This document shows, piece after piece, positions 25,901-33,241 of a stretch of 64,000 nucleotides of DNA (position 1 is its first letter; each line of letters begins with the position of its first letter). This DNA comes from Liolophura sinensis (Eukaryota; Mollusca; Polyplacophora; Chitonida; Chitonidae), in the NCBI RefSeq assembly GCF_032854445.1, contig NC_088302.1:1178001-1242000 (forward strand). Direction: 5' to 3'. The translations under genes were made by a program, and so were the position numbers. The notes under the pieces were generated by a model. That model worked only from the letters and a program-made list of their open reading frames with translations, made no database searches and was not told where the DNA came from.

Positions 25901-28900
25901 AGATGGCTATGCTTGGGCGAGGCAGTTGTGGCAGTCATAAGGAATTATGAACCTCTGATGGTTCTTCTCAGCCAAGATGCTAACAATGGCGACCCAACAG
26001 CCATAGGTCTCAATCAACAACTATCCTCATTTAAATGGGTGGCCCTCTTACACCTGGTTGCAGATGTGCTGAACACAATTAATCACCTCAGCAGGCTGTT
26101 TCAGCACAATGATGTGTCCTTTTCAGCAATTCGGGGCGAGGTAAAAAACAAATTCCTTTTGAGATTAACAACACCTCATAAGAGTAAATTCAATGCTTGT
26201 TAAATATGCTAGGACAAAAACAAAGTCTTACAAAAACGCACTAAGCTGTCCAACCATGAGTTCCAATCTCACTCCATCTTTTTGTGAGAATATAAATTAA
26301 CTTACCAAAGAACACAGGTTTTCTCTGGGAAATGCCCAGTGTCAAAATTTTACACCCATGGTAATGATGACCAATTGCTAATCCTACACTGTATGATATA
26401 AATATAAGCTCCATTTAAGAAACAAATGGAATTTTATTAACTCTCAGCATAATAGATAACACAATAAAACAAAATTTTCCTTTGATTAATTTTTGTTTCT
26501 CTTTGCATCTTACAGTTACAGGATTGCTTGGAAACAATCAATGACATGAGACAACAGAATGGCCCTTATATGACTAGTTTAATGACCAGCCTGACACCTG
26601 AAAATGTGTTCAAAGGAGTTACTCTGTCTGACGCCAGAGGTCGTCGTGGAGGAAACCAGCAGGAGGTGTTCAGGACGATAAGAGAGGAGCTTCTTACAAC
26701 CTTACATGGAAACATAAGGGGGAGATTTCCAAGGGTTGATATCTTGGAAGCTATGCAGGTTTGTTGACTTTTCTGTTATCAACGACTCTCATATGACAGT
26801 CAATATCTTCAATAACAACATATGTAATACTCTTAGTGCTAAGATACAAAGTTAAACAGGAACTTTTAACAATACAGTGAATGCATCAGTATTTTTCTGA
26901 CAAAACATAGCCACATCTCTAACCATGATGGTATACATGTGTCAGTTTTTGAGTTCATGCCAATTAAACAATCAAAAATGTTAACTCAAGCAGCTAACTT
27001 TAGTGGGTTTATATACACAGATCTTTGAACCAGCCAGCTACCCAGGGCTTGACAGACTTCTGGCATGGGGCAATGTACACTTGGAGACGTTATTGGATCA
27101 CTATGGGCAGCAAAAGATGAACAGTGAAGGTGTTAGGTTTGATCCACCGATGCAGGGAAGAATTCCTACCCTTCAAGAGAGCTGTGGCTAGGAATCTCGG
27201 GGAGGACCAAGTCCACCGATACAGGCCTACAGAGCTGTTTCAACACATGTTCAGTCTAATAGATGGACAGGGGCAGCGACAAATTTTCCCAGGTGTCTGA
27301 AATGAGTCGTGAAATGCAAACATACATAAAATTCATAATAAGTATACATTCTAAAATAATATATGAAACAACATCTTTAATAAATTACATGTACTTGATT
27401 TTTAACTGTTAAAACATTATCTCTTGTGCTGTATTACAGTAGCATGTTTTCCCTAAATTTACGTACTTACCCAAAGTACTCACAAAGTATTCCTGCCTTG
27501 GCCAATAACAAAAGTATGTGTTTTTCTTTCTCCAGAAATGTTCAAACTGATGGTGCTTTGCCTCTGTGTGATGGTGGGGAACGCTGATGCAGAGCGCGTG
27601 TTTTCGTACCAGAATCGGATAAAGACGAGGTTGAGGACGCGACTAACTGTAGAGCATCTGGATCAGCTGATCAGGATGTCTTATGCATCACACGGAGACC
27701 TTGATATAAATGTGGCGCTGGAGCACTTTTTGCAGAGGCCAAGAAGGCTTTAATGGCATTCGCCCAATGTACAAAGGCAACTTTCATACAACAGGAACAT
27801 GTAAAATTTTCAGAGGAAATAACAAAAATGATGATAACATAAAGAACAGTTGTTTGACTAAATTTTGTCCTCTATAGACCTCTGAACGCCTCTAGATTGC
27901 ATCTCCGGCAATCTAGGGTCCTGGAGTTTTGGGGGCCTAGGCGGCCCTTCGACCCCGGCCTATTGCTCCTGGGTCACTCTAGTGAGACACCCTCACCTAA
28001 CATCCTGGGTAAACCCCTGCAACCTTGACAGTGTCAACTTTGATGGTGTAAACCTTGATGGTGTAAACCTTGACAGTATCAACCTGGATAGTGTGTAAAC
28101 CTTGATAGTGTGTGAACCTTGATAGTGTACACCTTGATAGTGTAAACCTTGGCTGTGTGAACTTTGACAGTGTAAACTCTATTGTGTGAACCTTGATAGT
28201 GTACACCTTGATAGTGTAAACCTTGGCAGTGTGAACTTTGACAGTGTAAACTTGATTGTGTGAACCTTGATAGTGTAAACCTTGGCAGTGTGAACTTTGA
28301 CAGTGTAAACTTGATTGTGTGAACCTTGATAGTGTAAACCTTGGCAGTGTGAACTTTGACAGTGTAAACTTGATTGTGTGAACCTTGATAGTGTAAACCT
28401 TGGCAGTGTGAACTTTGACAGTGTAAACTTGATTGTGTGAACCTTGATAGTGTAAACCTTGGCAGTGTGAACTTTGACAGTATAAACTTGATTATGTGAA
28501 CCTTGATAGTGTAAACCTTGGCAGTGTGAACTTTGACAGTATAAACTTGATTGTGTGAACCTTGATAGTGTAAACCTTGGCAGTGTGAACTTTGACAGTA
28601 TAAACTTGATTGTGTGAACCTTGATAGTGTAAACCTTGGCAGTGTGAATTTTGACAGTGTAAACTCGATTGTGTGAACCTTGATAGTGTACACCTTGATA
28701 GTGTAAACCTTGGCAGTGTGAACTTTGACAGTGTAAACTTGATTGTGTGAACCTTGATAGTGTAAACCTTGGCAGTGTGAACTTTGACAGTGTAAACTTG
28801 ATTGTGTGAACCTTGATAGTGTAAACCTTGGCAGTGTGAACTTTGACAGTGTAAACTTGATTGTGTGAACCTTGATAGTGTAAACCTTGGCAGTGTGAAC

Positions 28901-30008
28901 TTTGACAGTGTAAACTTGATTGTGTGAACCTTGATAGTGTAAACCTTGGCAGTGTGAACTTTGACAGTGTAAACTTGATTGTGTGAACCTTGATAGTGTA
29001 AACCTTGGCAGTGTGAACTTTGACAGTGTAAACTTGATTGTGTGAACCTTGATAGTGTAAACCTTGGCAGTGTGAACTTTGACAGTGTAAACTCGATTGT
29101 GTGAACCTTGATAGTGTACACCTTGATAGTGTAAACCTTGGCAGTGTGAACTTTGACAGTGTAAACTTGATTGTGTGAACCTTGATAGTGTAAACCTTGG
29201 CAGTGTGAACTTTGACAGTGTAAACTTGATTGTGTGAACCTTGATAGTGTAAACCTTGGCAGTGTGAACTTTGACAGTGTAAACTTGATTGTGTGAACCT
29301 TGATAGTGTAAACCTTGGCAGTGTGAACTTTGACAGTGTAAACTTGATTGTGTGAACCTTGATAGTGTAAACCTTGGCAGTGTGAACTTTGACAGTGTAA
29401 ACTTGATTGTGTGAACCTTGATAGTGTAAACCATACAGGTGAAATTTTGTAATAATAGGCTTCTCTTCATTTGCAGAAAAGATGGACATAGATGAATTCA
29501 AACAAAAGTATATGGAGATTAGAACAGTAAGTGATGGTTATCAGTACACACTGCACCTTTACACATACAGAAGTAATGGCTCTCGATGAGCATGGGAGCC
29601 TGAAAGGCCCCACCCAGCCCCTGGACTGACTGAGATAGTTCTTCCTCCATAACATCTGGCTACATCTGCCTCAGCTACATCTGCTTCAGCTACATCTGCC
29701 TCAGCTACATCTGCCTCAGCTACATCTGCTTCAGCTATGTCTGCTGCAGCACACTATATTTTGACTGGCCTCTCATCAGCTGCTTCATTTGAACAGGATC
29801 AAGGAAATACTGGGTTGTTTGCATGTTACTCTGGATTGATGATCATTACATGTATCATGGGATCTGCTAATTGGTATTTAAGTACATTGTGTCTCAGTGA
29901 TTCTATGTGCTAATCTGTTTGTTTTATGTGTTTCAGTTATGTCACAGTAGACGGGCAAAAGAGGAGAAACTTCATCAGATAATCATGTCACAGGGTCTTC
30001 AGTACTGA
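7962..30008 (+). CDS. VPS37A: VPS37A, ESCRT-I subunit (complete gene, 11 coding exons, 366 aa)
   Basis: VPS37 proteins are subunits of ESCRT-I, the cytosolic and endosomal complex with TSG101, VPS28 and MVB12/UBAP1 that sorts ubiquitinated cargo into multivesicular bodies. Joining 7962-8068, 9919-9993, 12068-12182, 13186-13277, 14669-14840, 15311-15378, 18030-18157, 18859-18917, 22815-22977, 29477-29526 and 29937-30008 gives one uninterrupted 366-aa frame with matching phases and GT-AG ends at every junction. Residues about 30-125 form the N-terminal UEV-like region special to the A paralogue (DVEYRATFPVN, LPPKFPQD, SMHSSLGSAVQSIVDEF). Residues about 126-208 are Pro/Ser/Tyr/Gln-rich. Residues about 210-360 are the helical Mod(r) domain (LEKISEDRREL, LKVAALEAEEESERIAE, SRRAKEEKLHQ). 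Human VPS37A is 397 aa, so the length fits. Introns carry many minisatellites and a hAT element. The UEV-like part argues against VPS37B, C or D. Confidence 0.93.
8069..8683. other. VPS37A intron 1, 5' part
   Basis: No gene or array is seen. An imperfect inverted repeat at about 8160-8250 (AAATAGACCTCAACGT against ACGTTGATGTCTATTT) could form a short hairpin. Confidence 0.4.
8684..9010 (+). mobile_element. tRNA-derived SINE, second family, copy 1
   Basis: The tRNA-like head has box A and B similarity (GGCTCAGTTGGTAGAGCG, then GGGTTCAATACTGGG). A body shared with 9072-9430 follows, ending in (CACT)n. The body includes GGCACTAGATAAAAGAG and AAGGAGGCAC and a 3' block ACGTTAAACCCCAAGCACTC. It lies within VPS37A intron 1. 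Confidence 0.75.
9072..9430 (+). mobile_element. tRNA-derived SINE, second family, copy 2
   Basis: Same family as 8684-9010, with head TAGCACAGTTGGTAGAGC and the same body and (CACT)n tail, but clearly diverged. Sequence between and after the two copies (TTTACCGTGACATG, TTTACCTTGACATG) matches the adjacent 59-bp array unit. The SINEs and the array therefore share a duplication history. Confidence 0.75.
9440..9905 (+). repeat. 59-bp minisatellite, VPS37A intron 1
   Basis: About 7-8 copies of a 59-bp unit (CTGTTCCCCTTTACCTTTGC, then ATGTTTGCTAGCTTGTACAG and GTCATCTAGTAATTAC). The array runs up to the pyrimidine tract of the exon 2 acceptor at 9918 but does not include exon bases. Confidence 0.85.
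9919..9993 (+). CDS. VPS37A: VPS37A coding exon 2
   Basis: Acceptor TTGCAG is at 9918; the exon enters in phase 2 and leaves in phase 2 at GTAAGT. It encodes ETIRDVEYRATFPVNTTNLT, matching the human IQKDVEYRLPFTINNLTI region of the UEV-like fold. Confidence 0.9.
9994..10496 (+). other. VPS37A intron 2, unique part
   Basis: No gene is supported. A 72-codon frame at 10108-10326 has no recognisable domain and no conserved splice context. Confidence 0.4.
10497..11820 (+). repeat. 68-bp minisatellite, VPS37A intron 2
   Basis: About 19-20 copies of a 68-bp unit. Each contains the perfect 10-bp palindrome CCTGATCAGG followed by TTTATGGTGGAGGAAGCTA, GCAGATCCCAGA and CCATGACCGGTCACTC. Copies differ by few substitutions, which suggests recent expansion or homogenisation. 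No exon sequence is included. Confidence 0.9.
12068..12182 (+). CDS. VPS37A: VPS37A coding exon 3
   Basis: Acceptor CTACAG is at 12067 and donor GTGAGT follows 12182. The exon completes Ile and runs LPPKFPQDQPMVGVEPGVHH, ending in phase 0. The human counterpart is LPPQFPQEKPVISVYPPIRHH. Confidence 0.92.
12405..12880 (+). repeat. 28-bp minisatellite, VPS37A intron 3
   Basis: About 16 copies of a 28-bp unit (GATTAGCCCAGAAGTACATA then TATACATG), followed by a TATATA/ACACA-rich simple tract. An apparent minus-strand protein here only reflects the lack of stops in the unit. Confidence 0.85.
13186..13277 (+). CDS. VPS37A: VPS37A coding exon 4
   Basis: The acceptor is CTATTCCAG at 13185. The exon encodes FSMHSSLGSAVQSIVDEFKR, aligned with human FTMHSDLGKIIQSLLDEFWK, then NPPQVLPQHL. 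It ends in phase 2 at GTAAGT, using the donor that restores a Tyr codon with exon 5. Its last 37 bases belong to a tandemly triplicated 53-bp unit. Confidence 0.9.
13241..13405 (+). repeat. 53-bp triplication spanning the exon 4 donor of VPS37A
   Basis: Unit starts are at 13241, 13294 and 13347, with a partial fourth at 13400. Each full unit carries the exon 4 end (CAACATCTGTA) and a GTAAGT donor. The first copy is the exon; copies 2 and 3 lie in the intron and keep the exonic bases and donor intact. Confidence 0.9.
13560..14450 (+). repeat. 42/45-bp minisatellite, VPS37A intron 4
   Basis: About 20 copies of a unit of 42 or 45 bp (CTGTGTCAGGTGGTCCTTCA then GTGTCCTGTGATATCCACTGG). The length is a multiple of three and the unit lacks stops, so two plus-strand frames stay open for 290-355 codons. 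It sits inside an intron and has no protein-like composition, so I treat it as non-coding. Confidence 0.88.
14669..14840 (+). CDS. VPS37A: VPS37A coding exon 5
   Basis: Acceptor GTCTTCAG is at 14668 and donor GTGAGT follows 14840; the exon ends in phase 0. It encodes the low-complexity linker (GQLPYPLPSTAYPQPGYSQP, then a Ser/Thr-rich stretch), the counterpart of the variable Pro/Ser-rich segment of human VPS37A. Confidence 0.88.
14841..15310 (+). other. VPS37A intron 5
   Basis: AT-rich, with no array or gene seen. Confidence 0.5.
15311..15378 (+). CDS. VPS37A: VPS37A coding exon 6
   Basis: Acceptor TTCCAG is at 15310. The exon encodes SLYQMPEIPASFPALKNK, matching human YKMPDVPDAFPELSEL, and ends in phase 2 at GTAGAG. 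Confidence 0.88.
15379..16914 (+). other. VPS37A intron 6, 5' part, with a possible small inverted-repeat element
   Basis: No array and no supported gene. TGTTTTATGATCAC at about 16033 recurs inverted at about 16395-16408, bracketing about 375 bp that contain a 119-codon minus-strand frame without recognisable domains. A CCTGGTTTCCTCC-type low-complexity stretch lies at about 15530-15720. Confidence 0.35.
16915..17188 (-). mobile_element. tRNA-derived SINE (first family), VPS37A intron 6
   Basis: The plus strand shows a T-run of about 24 bases, then GTGTTTTACGCCGTACTCAA, the GGTTGCTAGCAGACCTTCCC block and a tRNA-like head read on the minus strand (GGCTCAGTCGGTTAGCGCGC). It is near full length. 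Confidence 0.85.
17189..18029 (+). other. VPS37A intron 6, 3' part
   Basis: Unique sequence apart from a short (GTT)n run near 17920-17940. No gene seen. Confidence 0.4.
18030..18157 (+). CDS. VPS37A: VPS37A coding exon 7 (start of Mod(r) domain)
   Basis: Acceptor CCCTTAG is at 18029. The exon encodes MTELNELMHDEGKMLELLQQ, then LEKISEDRRELSRTCEELA, and ends in phase 1 at GTAAGA. Human has MNEQEEVLLEQFLTLPQL and IITDKDDLVKSIEELARK at this place. Confidence 0.92.
18859..18917 (+). CDS. VPS37A: VPS37A coding exon 8
   Basis: Acceptor TTTTTCAG is at 18858. The exon encodes KSNLSRKPEVENLKRSLIEQ and ends in phase 0 at GTGAGA. The last 24 exon bases and the donor are the founder copy of the adjoining 93-bp array. 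Confidence 0.88.
18894..22245 (+). repeat. 93-bp array, about 36 copies, each carrying the exon 8 donor of VPS37A
   Basis: Unit starts follow a strict 93-bp spacing (18901, 18994, 19087 ... about 22156). Each unit contains the exon 8 end (CTGAAACGATCCTTGATAGA then GCAG), the GTGAGAG donor, and intronic TGTCATGAATAGTTGTGCCA. The first copy is the true exon edge. Extending the exon past any donor meets a TAA within 15 bases. Because 93 is a multiple of three, the minus strand shows long open frames, which are artefacts. Most copies differ at a handful of positions (GATCCT/AATCCT/AAGCCT, TTGATA/TAGATA). Confidence 0.93.
22246..22814 (+). other. VPS37A intron 8, 3' end with a short array
   Basis: At about 22500-22680 there are about four copies of an approximately 40-bp unit (AAAATATTTGGACATACAAA then CATTTGGACATATATG). 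The remainder is unique. Confidence 0.6.
22815..22977 (+). CDS. VPS37A: VPS37A coding exon 9
   Basis: Acceptor TTTAACAG is at 22814. The exon encodes WDRMSEMRSQLEDQVARQAL and LQTNLKVAALEAEEESERIA, the most conserved Mod(r) segment (human LQARLKVAAHEAEEESDNIA). It ends in phase 1 at GTAAGT. Its last approximately 13 bases and the donor seed the following 38-bp array. Confidence 0.93.
22963..23516 (+). repeat. 38-bp array, about 14 copies, each carrying the exon 9 donor of VPS37A
   Basis: The unit is AGGCCTTCCTAGACA|GTAAGTCATTTGTCTGACACACC, with the bar marking the exon edge of the first copy. Most copies keep GTAAGT; a few early copies have GTGAGT or ATGAGT. One unit near 23300 is truncated. 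Confidence 0.92.
23640..23883 (+). repeat. Left part of the intron 9 AACCTTGA minisatellite
   Basis: Short degenerate units of about 12-18 bp (AACCTTGACAGTGTC and variants). The array is interrupted at 23884 by the hAT element and resumes at 28020. The last eight bases here (CAACCTTG, 23876-23883) are the left target duplication. Confidence 0.85.
23884..28019 (+). mobile_element. hAT-superfamily DNA transposon, complete ends, 4.1 kb
   Basis: The ends are imperfect inverted repeats: left CAAGGGTTTAGCCAG, right end on the minus strand CAGGGGTTTACCCAG. Both are flanked by the 8-bp duplication CAACCTTG (23876-23883 and 28020-28027). An 8-bp duplication and CARGGG-type termini are diagnostic of hAT elements. 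The interior encodes an intron-containing transposase on the plus strand (24453-27753). The element sits within the VPS37A intron 9 minisatellite, in the same orientation as the gene. Confidence 0.92.
24453..27753 (+). pseudogene. hAT transposase with zinc finger, five exons, one frameshift
   Basis: Inferred exons are 24453-24826, 25075-26140, 26516-26758, 27021-27292 and 27536-27753, with compatible phases. Together they give about 720 codons. The N-terminus MSKRGSEKSGKITSFF is typical of this group. A TTF-type finger follows, with CKVC in exon 1 and its H..H half after the first intron. The RNase-H-like core shows VGIGIDESTDL (first catalytic Asp), LSADGVNVMS (second Asp), the CVSH motif and TRWLCLGEA. 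The C-terminal dimerisation region carries NADAERVFSYQNRIK. The first donor is weak (GTCTGG). In exon 4, near 27150-27170, the frame ends at a TAG at 27188-27190 unless one extra base is allowed; the coding-like frame continues at +1 to the exon end. This copy is therefore probably inactive, or the frameshift is an assembly error. Confidence 0.85.
28020..29440 (+). repeat. 59-bp higher-order minisatellite, right part of intron 9 array
   Basis: About 21 copies of a 59-bp unit made of four related subunits (GAACCTTGATAGTGT, AAACCTTGGCAGTGT, GAACTTTGACAGTGT, AAACTTGATTGTGT). Occasional longer units have an added GTACACCTTGATA subunit. Because 59 is not a multiple of three, all three minus frames stay open for hundreds of codons, which is an artefact. 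The simpler left remnant (23640-23883) shows no 59-bp order, so expansion was one-sided relative to the hAT insertion. Confidence 0.9.
29477..29526 (+). CDS. VPS37A: VPS37A coding exon 10
   Basis: Acceptor ATTTGCAG is at 29476 and donor GTAAGT follows 29526. The exon encodes KKMDIDEFKQKYMEIRT (human GKMEIDDFLSSFMEKRT) and ends in phase 0. Confidence 0.92.
29645..29750 (+). repeat. 15-bp repeat in VPS37A intron 10
   Basis: About seven copies of CAGCTACATCTGCYT. The rest of intron 10 (29527-29936) is unique. Confidence 0.8.
29937..30008 (+). CDS. VPS37A: VPS37A coding exon 11 and stop
   Basis: Acceptor TGTTTCAG is at 29936. The exon encodes LCHSRRAKEEKLHQIIMSQG then LQY and the TGA at 30006-30008. 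Human ends ICHCRRAKEEKLQQAI plus a short tail. The stop region itself is the first copy of a 43-bp array. Confidence 0.93.
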   Translation, partial: LCHSRRAKEEKLHQIIMSQGLQY

Positions 30009-30335
30009 ACATTTGACAGTTGTGTGATGGTGTTATCAGACATCAGTACTGAAGAGTTGACAGTTGTGTGATGTGTTATCAGACATCAGTACCGAACGGT
30101 TGACAGTTGTGTGATGTGTTATCAGACATCAGTACCGAACAGTTGACAGTTGTGTGATGTGTTATCAGACATCAGTACCGAACAGTGGACAGTTGTGTGA
30201 TGTGTTATCAAACATCAGTACTGAAGAGTTGACAGTTGTGTGATGTGTTATCAGACATAAGTACTGAACAGTTCACAGTTGTGTGATGTGTTACCAGACA
30301 TCAGTACTGAACAGTTCACAGTTGTGTCATGATAT
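29990..30335 (+). repeat. 43-bp array starting at the VPS37A stop codon
   Basis: About eight copies of a 43-bp unit. The first copy is CTTCAGTACTGA of the coding end (TGA is the stop); later copies read CATCAGTACTGAACAGTTGA then CAGTTGTGTGATGTGTTATC. The array lies in the presumed 3' UTR. Confidence 0.88.
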
Positions 30336-30410
30336 CAGCGAATGGTTGTGGGTTTCCTCCAGGCTTTACAGGGTTTCCTCCCATCATAATATTTCCCACC
30401 ACAATGCATA
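30335..30410 (+). mobile_element. SINE fragment (first family)
   Basis: The GGTTGTGGGTTTCCTCCAGG block and the following CCCATCATAATA match the middle of the 31264-31532 SINE. Head and tail are missing. Confidence 0.5.
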
Positions 30411-31263
30411 TGCATTTGGCATTTGCATTTTCTTGCAATTTGGATAATTGTTTGGAATTGCAAAGTACTTATTGTCAACAATACTTCTCCACACATCTAC
30501 ACTAGCCTTTCCTGGTCATTCCATTGTCTATATAAACATGTATACAATCAACAGACATAAGTATTCCTCCCTTCCAATATGGCGTCACACTGTGACATTT
30601 TCATCAGTAACTTCAATCGTCGTTTAAGGTAAAAGAAGATGTGTCTTACCTCGGTATTTGGTGAGATTGCCTTTCATGTGTATCACTTCCTTAATGCGAC
30701 CTGCGATACTTGCACATAAATTTCTGACATACTTCAAGAGGTATGTTCAGCCACAGGCGGTGGATTCATAGATTGACGATGTTGGTAACCACTGCTCTAA
30801 GGCCTCAATTCAGTCCAAGCCAAATTTTATCTATGATATATAGATCAGGGGTTTCTTCTGTCAGTTTAGGAGTTTTTATTTTCTTTCTTCCATAAATTCA
30901 CAGTTTATGAAACTCTCCTATACTCAGCTGTTTGCCTTTCCAACCCATATTGTCAAACGGTGTTTACAAACAAACCCTAAGAGAAGACGAGGAAATGACG
31001 TCATCAGTATACTTATAACATCTTATAGCTTGTTTCACTTAAAAGGCTTGATATATTTTTATGTCTGTAAATAGCGAAGTGCAATGCCACAACATGATGG
31101 AAGTGGTGAATACTGACTGTATACAATGAATACTGACTGTATACAATGAACACTGACTGTATACAATGATGAAAATCTCATGTATATATATCTATATATA
31201 TATATGTATACCCATCTAGCATTGAACAGATATTGTGATATGATAATAGCTAATAACCTATCT

Positions 31264-31532
31264 GGGGCCTCCGTGGCTCACTTGGTTAGCGCGCTAGCGC
31301 AGCGTAATGACCCAGGAGTCTCTCACCAATGCGGTGGCTGTGAGTTCAAGTCCAGCTCATGCTGGCTTCCTCTCCGGCAGTATGTGGGAAGGTCTACCAG
31401 CAACCTGCGGATGGTCGTGGGTTTCCTCCGGGCTGTGCCCGGTTTCCACCCACCATAATGCTGGCCGCGGTCATATAAGTGAAATATTCTTGAGTACAGC
31501 GTAAAACACCAATCAAAAAAAAAAAAAAAAAA
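31264..31532 (+). mobile_element. Full-length tRNA-derived SINE with intact target duplication
   Basis: The head GGCCTCCGTGGCTCACTTGG has box A/B-like elements (GGTTAGCGCGC, GAGTTCAAGTCC). The body carries CTCATGCTGGCTTCC and GGATGGTCGTGGGTTTCCTC, and the 3' end has AATATTCTTGAGTACAGCG, a CACCAATC block and an A-tail. The 12-bp duplication AATAACCTATCT flanks it at 31252-31263 and 31533-31544. An intact duplication and long A-run indicate a recent insertion. This copy serves as the family reference in the window. Confidence 0.93.
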
Positions 31533-32316
31533 AATAACCTATCTTAAGAGTTTAGGAACCAAACCTTATTTTGCAGTACACAGTACACAGCCCATGAAAA
31601 CCTGATGTTGTCTTGCACCAAGGATGTCATTATTAAAGTGCATGACCCATGTTAGAGATAAAAACGTCAAGAATTTGACCGACTGACCAATTGCGTAAGA
31701 TAGATAGCTTCTTGTCATACCCAAAAACGCTGCATACTTTTTGTTTTATATTCATGATTTATAACCAAAGAAAACAACTCGCAATATTATTGCCATCATA
31801 GTGGCACTGCGCTATAAGTATTCATGAAAACCACTTGGGGCAGTCATAGAACCGTTGTGTTAATCATCAGGTAGGAATTGAGATCATTCATCTTCCAGAA
31901 CAGTAATAGTGTCGTCAGACATGAACTTGATGTGTTTGTGTGTGTAAATGTTCACCTTTCATCAGGGACGACCAATCAGACACAACTGTTTGAGGCAGGA
32001 CTGTTACTGGGGTGTTGGAAGTGACTTGCCTCTCTTACATTAGCTGATGTCAAACTCTGGGTTAGTTGTTTGTATGAAGACTAGGCATACTATTATTTGG
32101 TGACTGTTTATGACATTCTTCTATAAAGTTGTATGTTATTTCATCATCAGCATGTTTTTTTTACATCGATGATAAGTTCATGTAGCCATATAAAGTGAGC
32201 TAGCCACTGATATAATCAAACTCTTTTCTCTGTACTCTTATGTATCAAAATACTGTTATAATACACACATTGAGCCTTTTGCTTAATATGATATGGTATT
32301 ATTTATTTACTTATTT

Positions 32317-32455
32317 ATATGATTGGTGTTTTACACCGTACTCAGGAATATTTCACTTATACGACGACGGCCAGCAATATTATGGAAGGAAACCCAGGAC
32401 AATCCGCAGGTTGCTGGCAGACCTTCCCACATACGACCGTAGAGGAAGCCGATAT
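32317..32455 (-). mobile_element. Truncated SINE (first family)
   Basis: The minus-strand copy covers the 3' end through the GGTTGCTGGCAGACCTTCCC block and lacks the tRNA head. It starts with GATTGGTGTTTTACACCGTA. Confidence 0.8.
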
Positions 32456-32667
32456 GGTATTCAGGTGTGAACACATTATTGTATATTGCTGTAGATGTAA
32501 CAGATGTGTAAGGCTTGTACAGGATGTTATTATTGGGTTGTGTGTATAAATTATTGCATGAACATGAGATTGACATACATGGTCCTACAGCAAACATTGT
32601 ACATACCATGCCCATATTGTGTTCATACCTGTGTATAATGTGGAATTGTTTTTGACAGGAACATGTA

Positions 32668-32673
32668 AATAAA
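32668..32673 (+). promoter_or_regulatory. Candidate polyadenylation signal for VPS37A
   Basis: AATAAA 2.66 kb after the stop, followed by T-rich sequence. It is the first canonical hexamer seen on this strand after the stop. Inference only. Confidence 0.35.
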
Positions 32674-33049
32674 ATTAATTTTTCAAGAATTTATAAATGA
32701 GTTTATCTGAATATCCTGCTGCACTGATCATTCATGATCTGTAAACATTACGGGCAAATTTGTAAGGTGGTTAAACGGGCATGTAGTTAAATACTTGTTC
32801 ATCTTTTTCGCGAAAGAACACAACTGTCCGTTGTTAGATAAATGATCATCTAAATCTTTAATCATCAACAGGGATGATCATTCGCTTAGCCGTCTTCAGA
32901 TTATATAGGTTTGAAATGATGCCACAACACTGTTGAAATAACACATGCTTACTGCTTGTTGTGGTCAGTTCGTCTTCAGTTAACTTTTGTACCCAAAATG
33001 ATTCATTGAAGATCATGTGATATCAGACGAATTTCTTATCATACTTATC

Positions 33050-33132
33050 CTCCAATCACAATGTTGGCCGCCGTTGTATAAGCAAAAAGTTCTTAATTAT
33101 GGTGGAAATCACCAATAAAATAAATCAATAAA
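33050..33132 (+). mobile_element. SINE 3' tail fragment
   Basis: Diverged match to the last approximately 70 bp of the first SINE family (AATGTTGGCCGCCGTTGTAT, then CACCAATAAAATAAAT), between the convergent gene ends. Confidence 0.6.
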
Positions 33133-33235
33133 CACATATCTTCAAAGAGTATTTGTGTCAGACAGAAGGCTGATATGGCTGGAACTTTAATATGAAAAAT
33201 CAACTTCACTACCATTATACTTTTTATATCAATAT

Positions 33236-33241
33236 TTTATT
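33236..33241 (-). promoter_or_regulatory. Candidate polyadenylation signal for ILK
   Basis: TTTATT on the plus strand (AATAAA on the minus strand), about 2.65 kb beyond the ILK stop. Another candidate is 33811-33816. Either would leave the ILK and VPS37A transcripts convergent without overlap. Confidence 0.3.

Larger units (their letters stand above)
30009..32690 (+). other. VPS37A: Presumed VPS37A 3' UTR and downstream sequence
   Basis: No further coding exon is visible. The stretch contains the 43-bp array, a SINE fragment (30335-30410), three copies of a 21-bp GAATACTGACTGTATACAAT repeat (31108-31168), a young full-length SINE (31264-31532) and a SINE fragment (32317-32455). An AATAAA at 32668-32673 is a plausible end. 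The extent of the transcript is inference. Confidence 0.4.

Noticed and set aside
28079-29501. Minus-strand open frames of 209-463 codons rich in HTIKFTLSK-type repeats
   Set aside because: All three frames are open because the 59-bp unit lacks stops, and the sequence is an intronic minisatellite.
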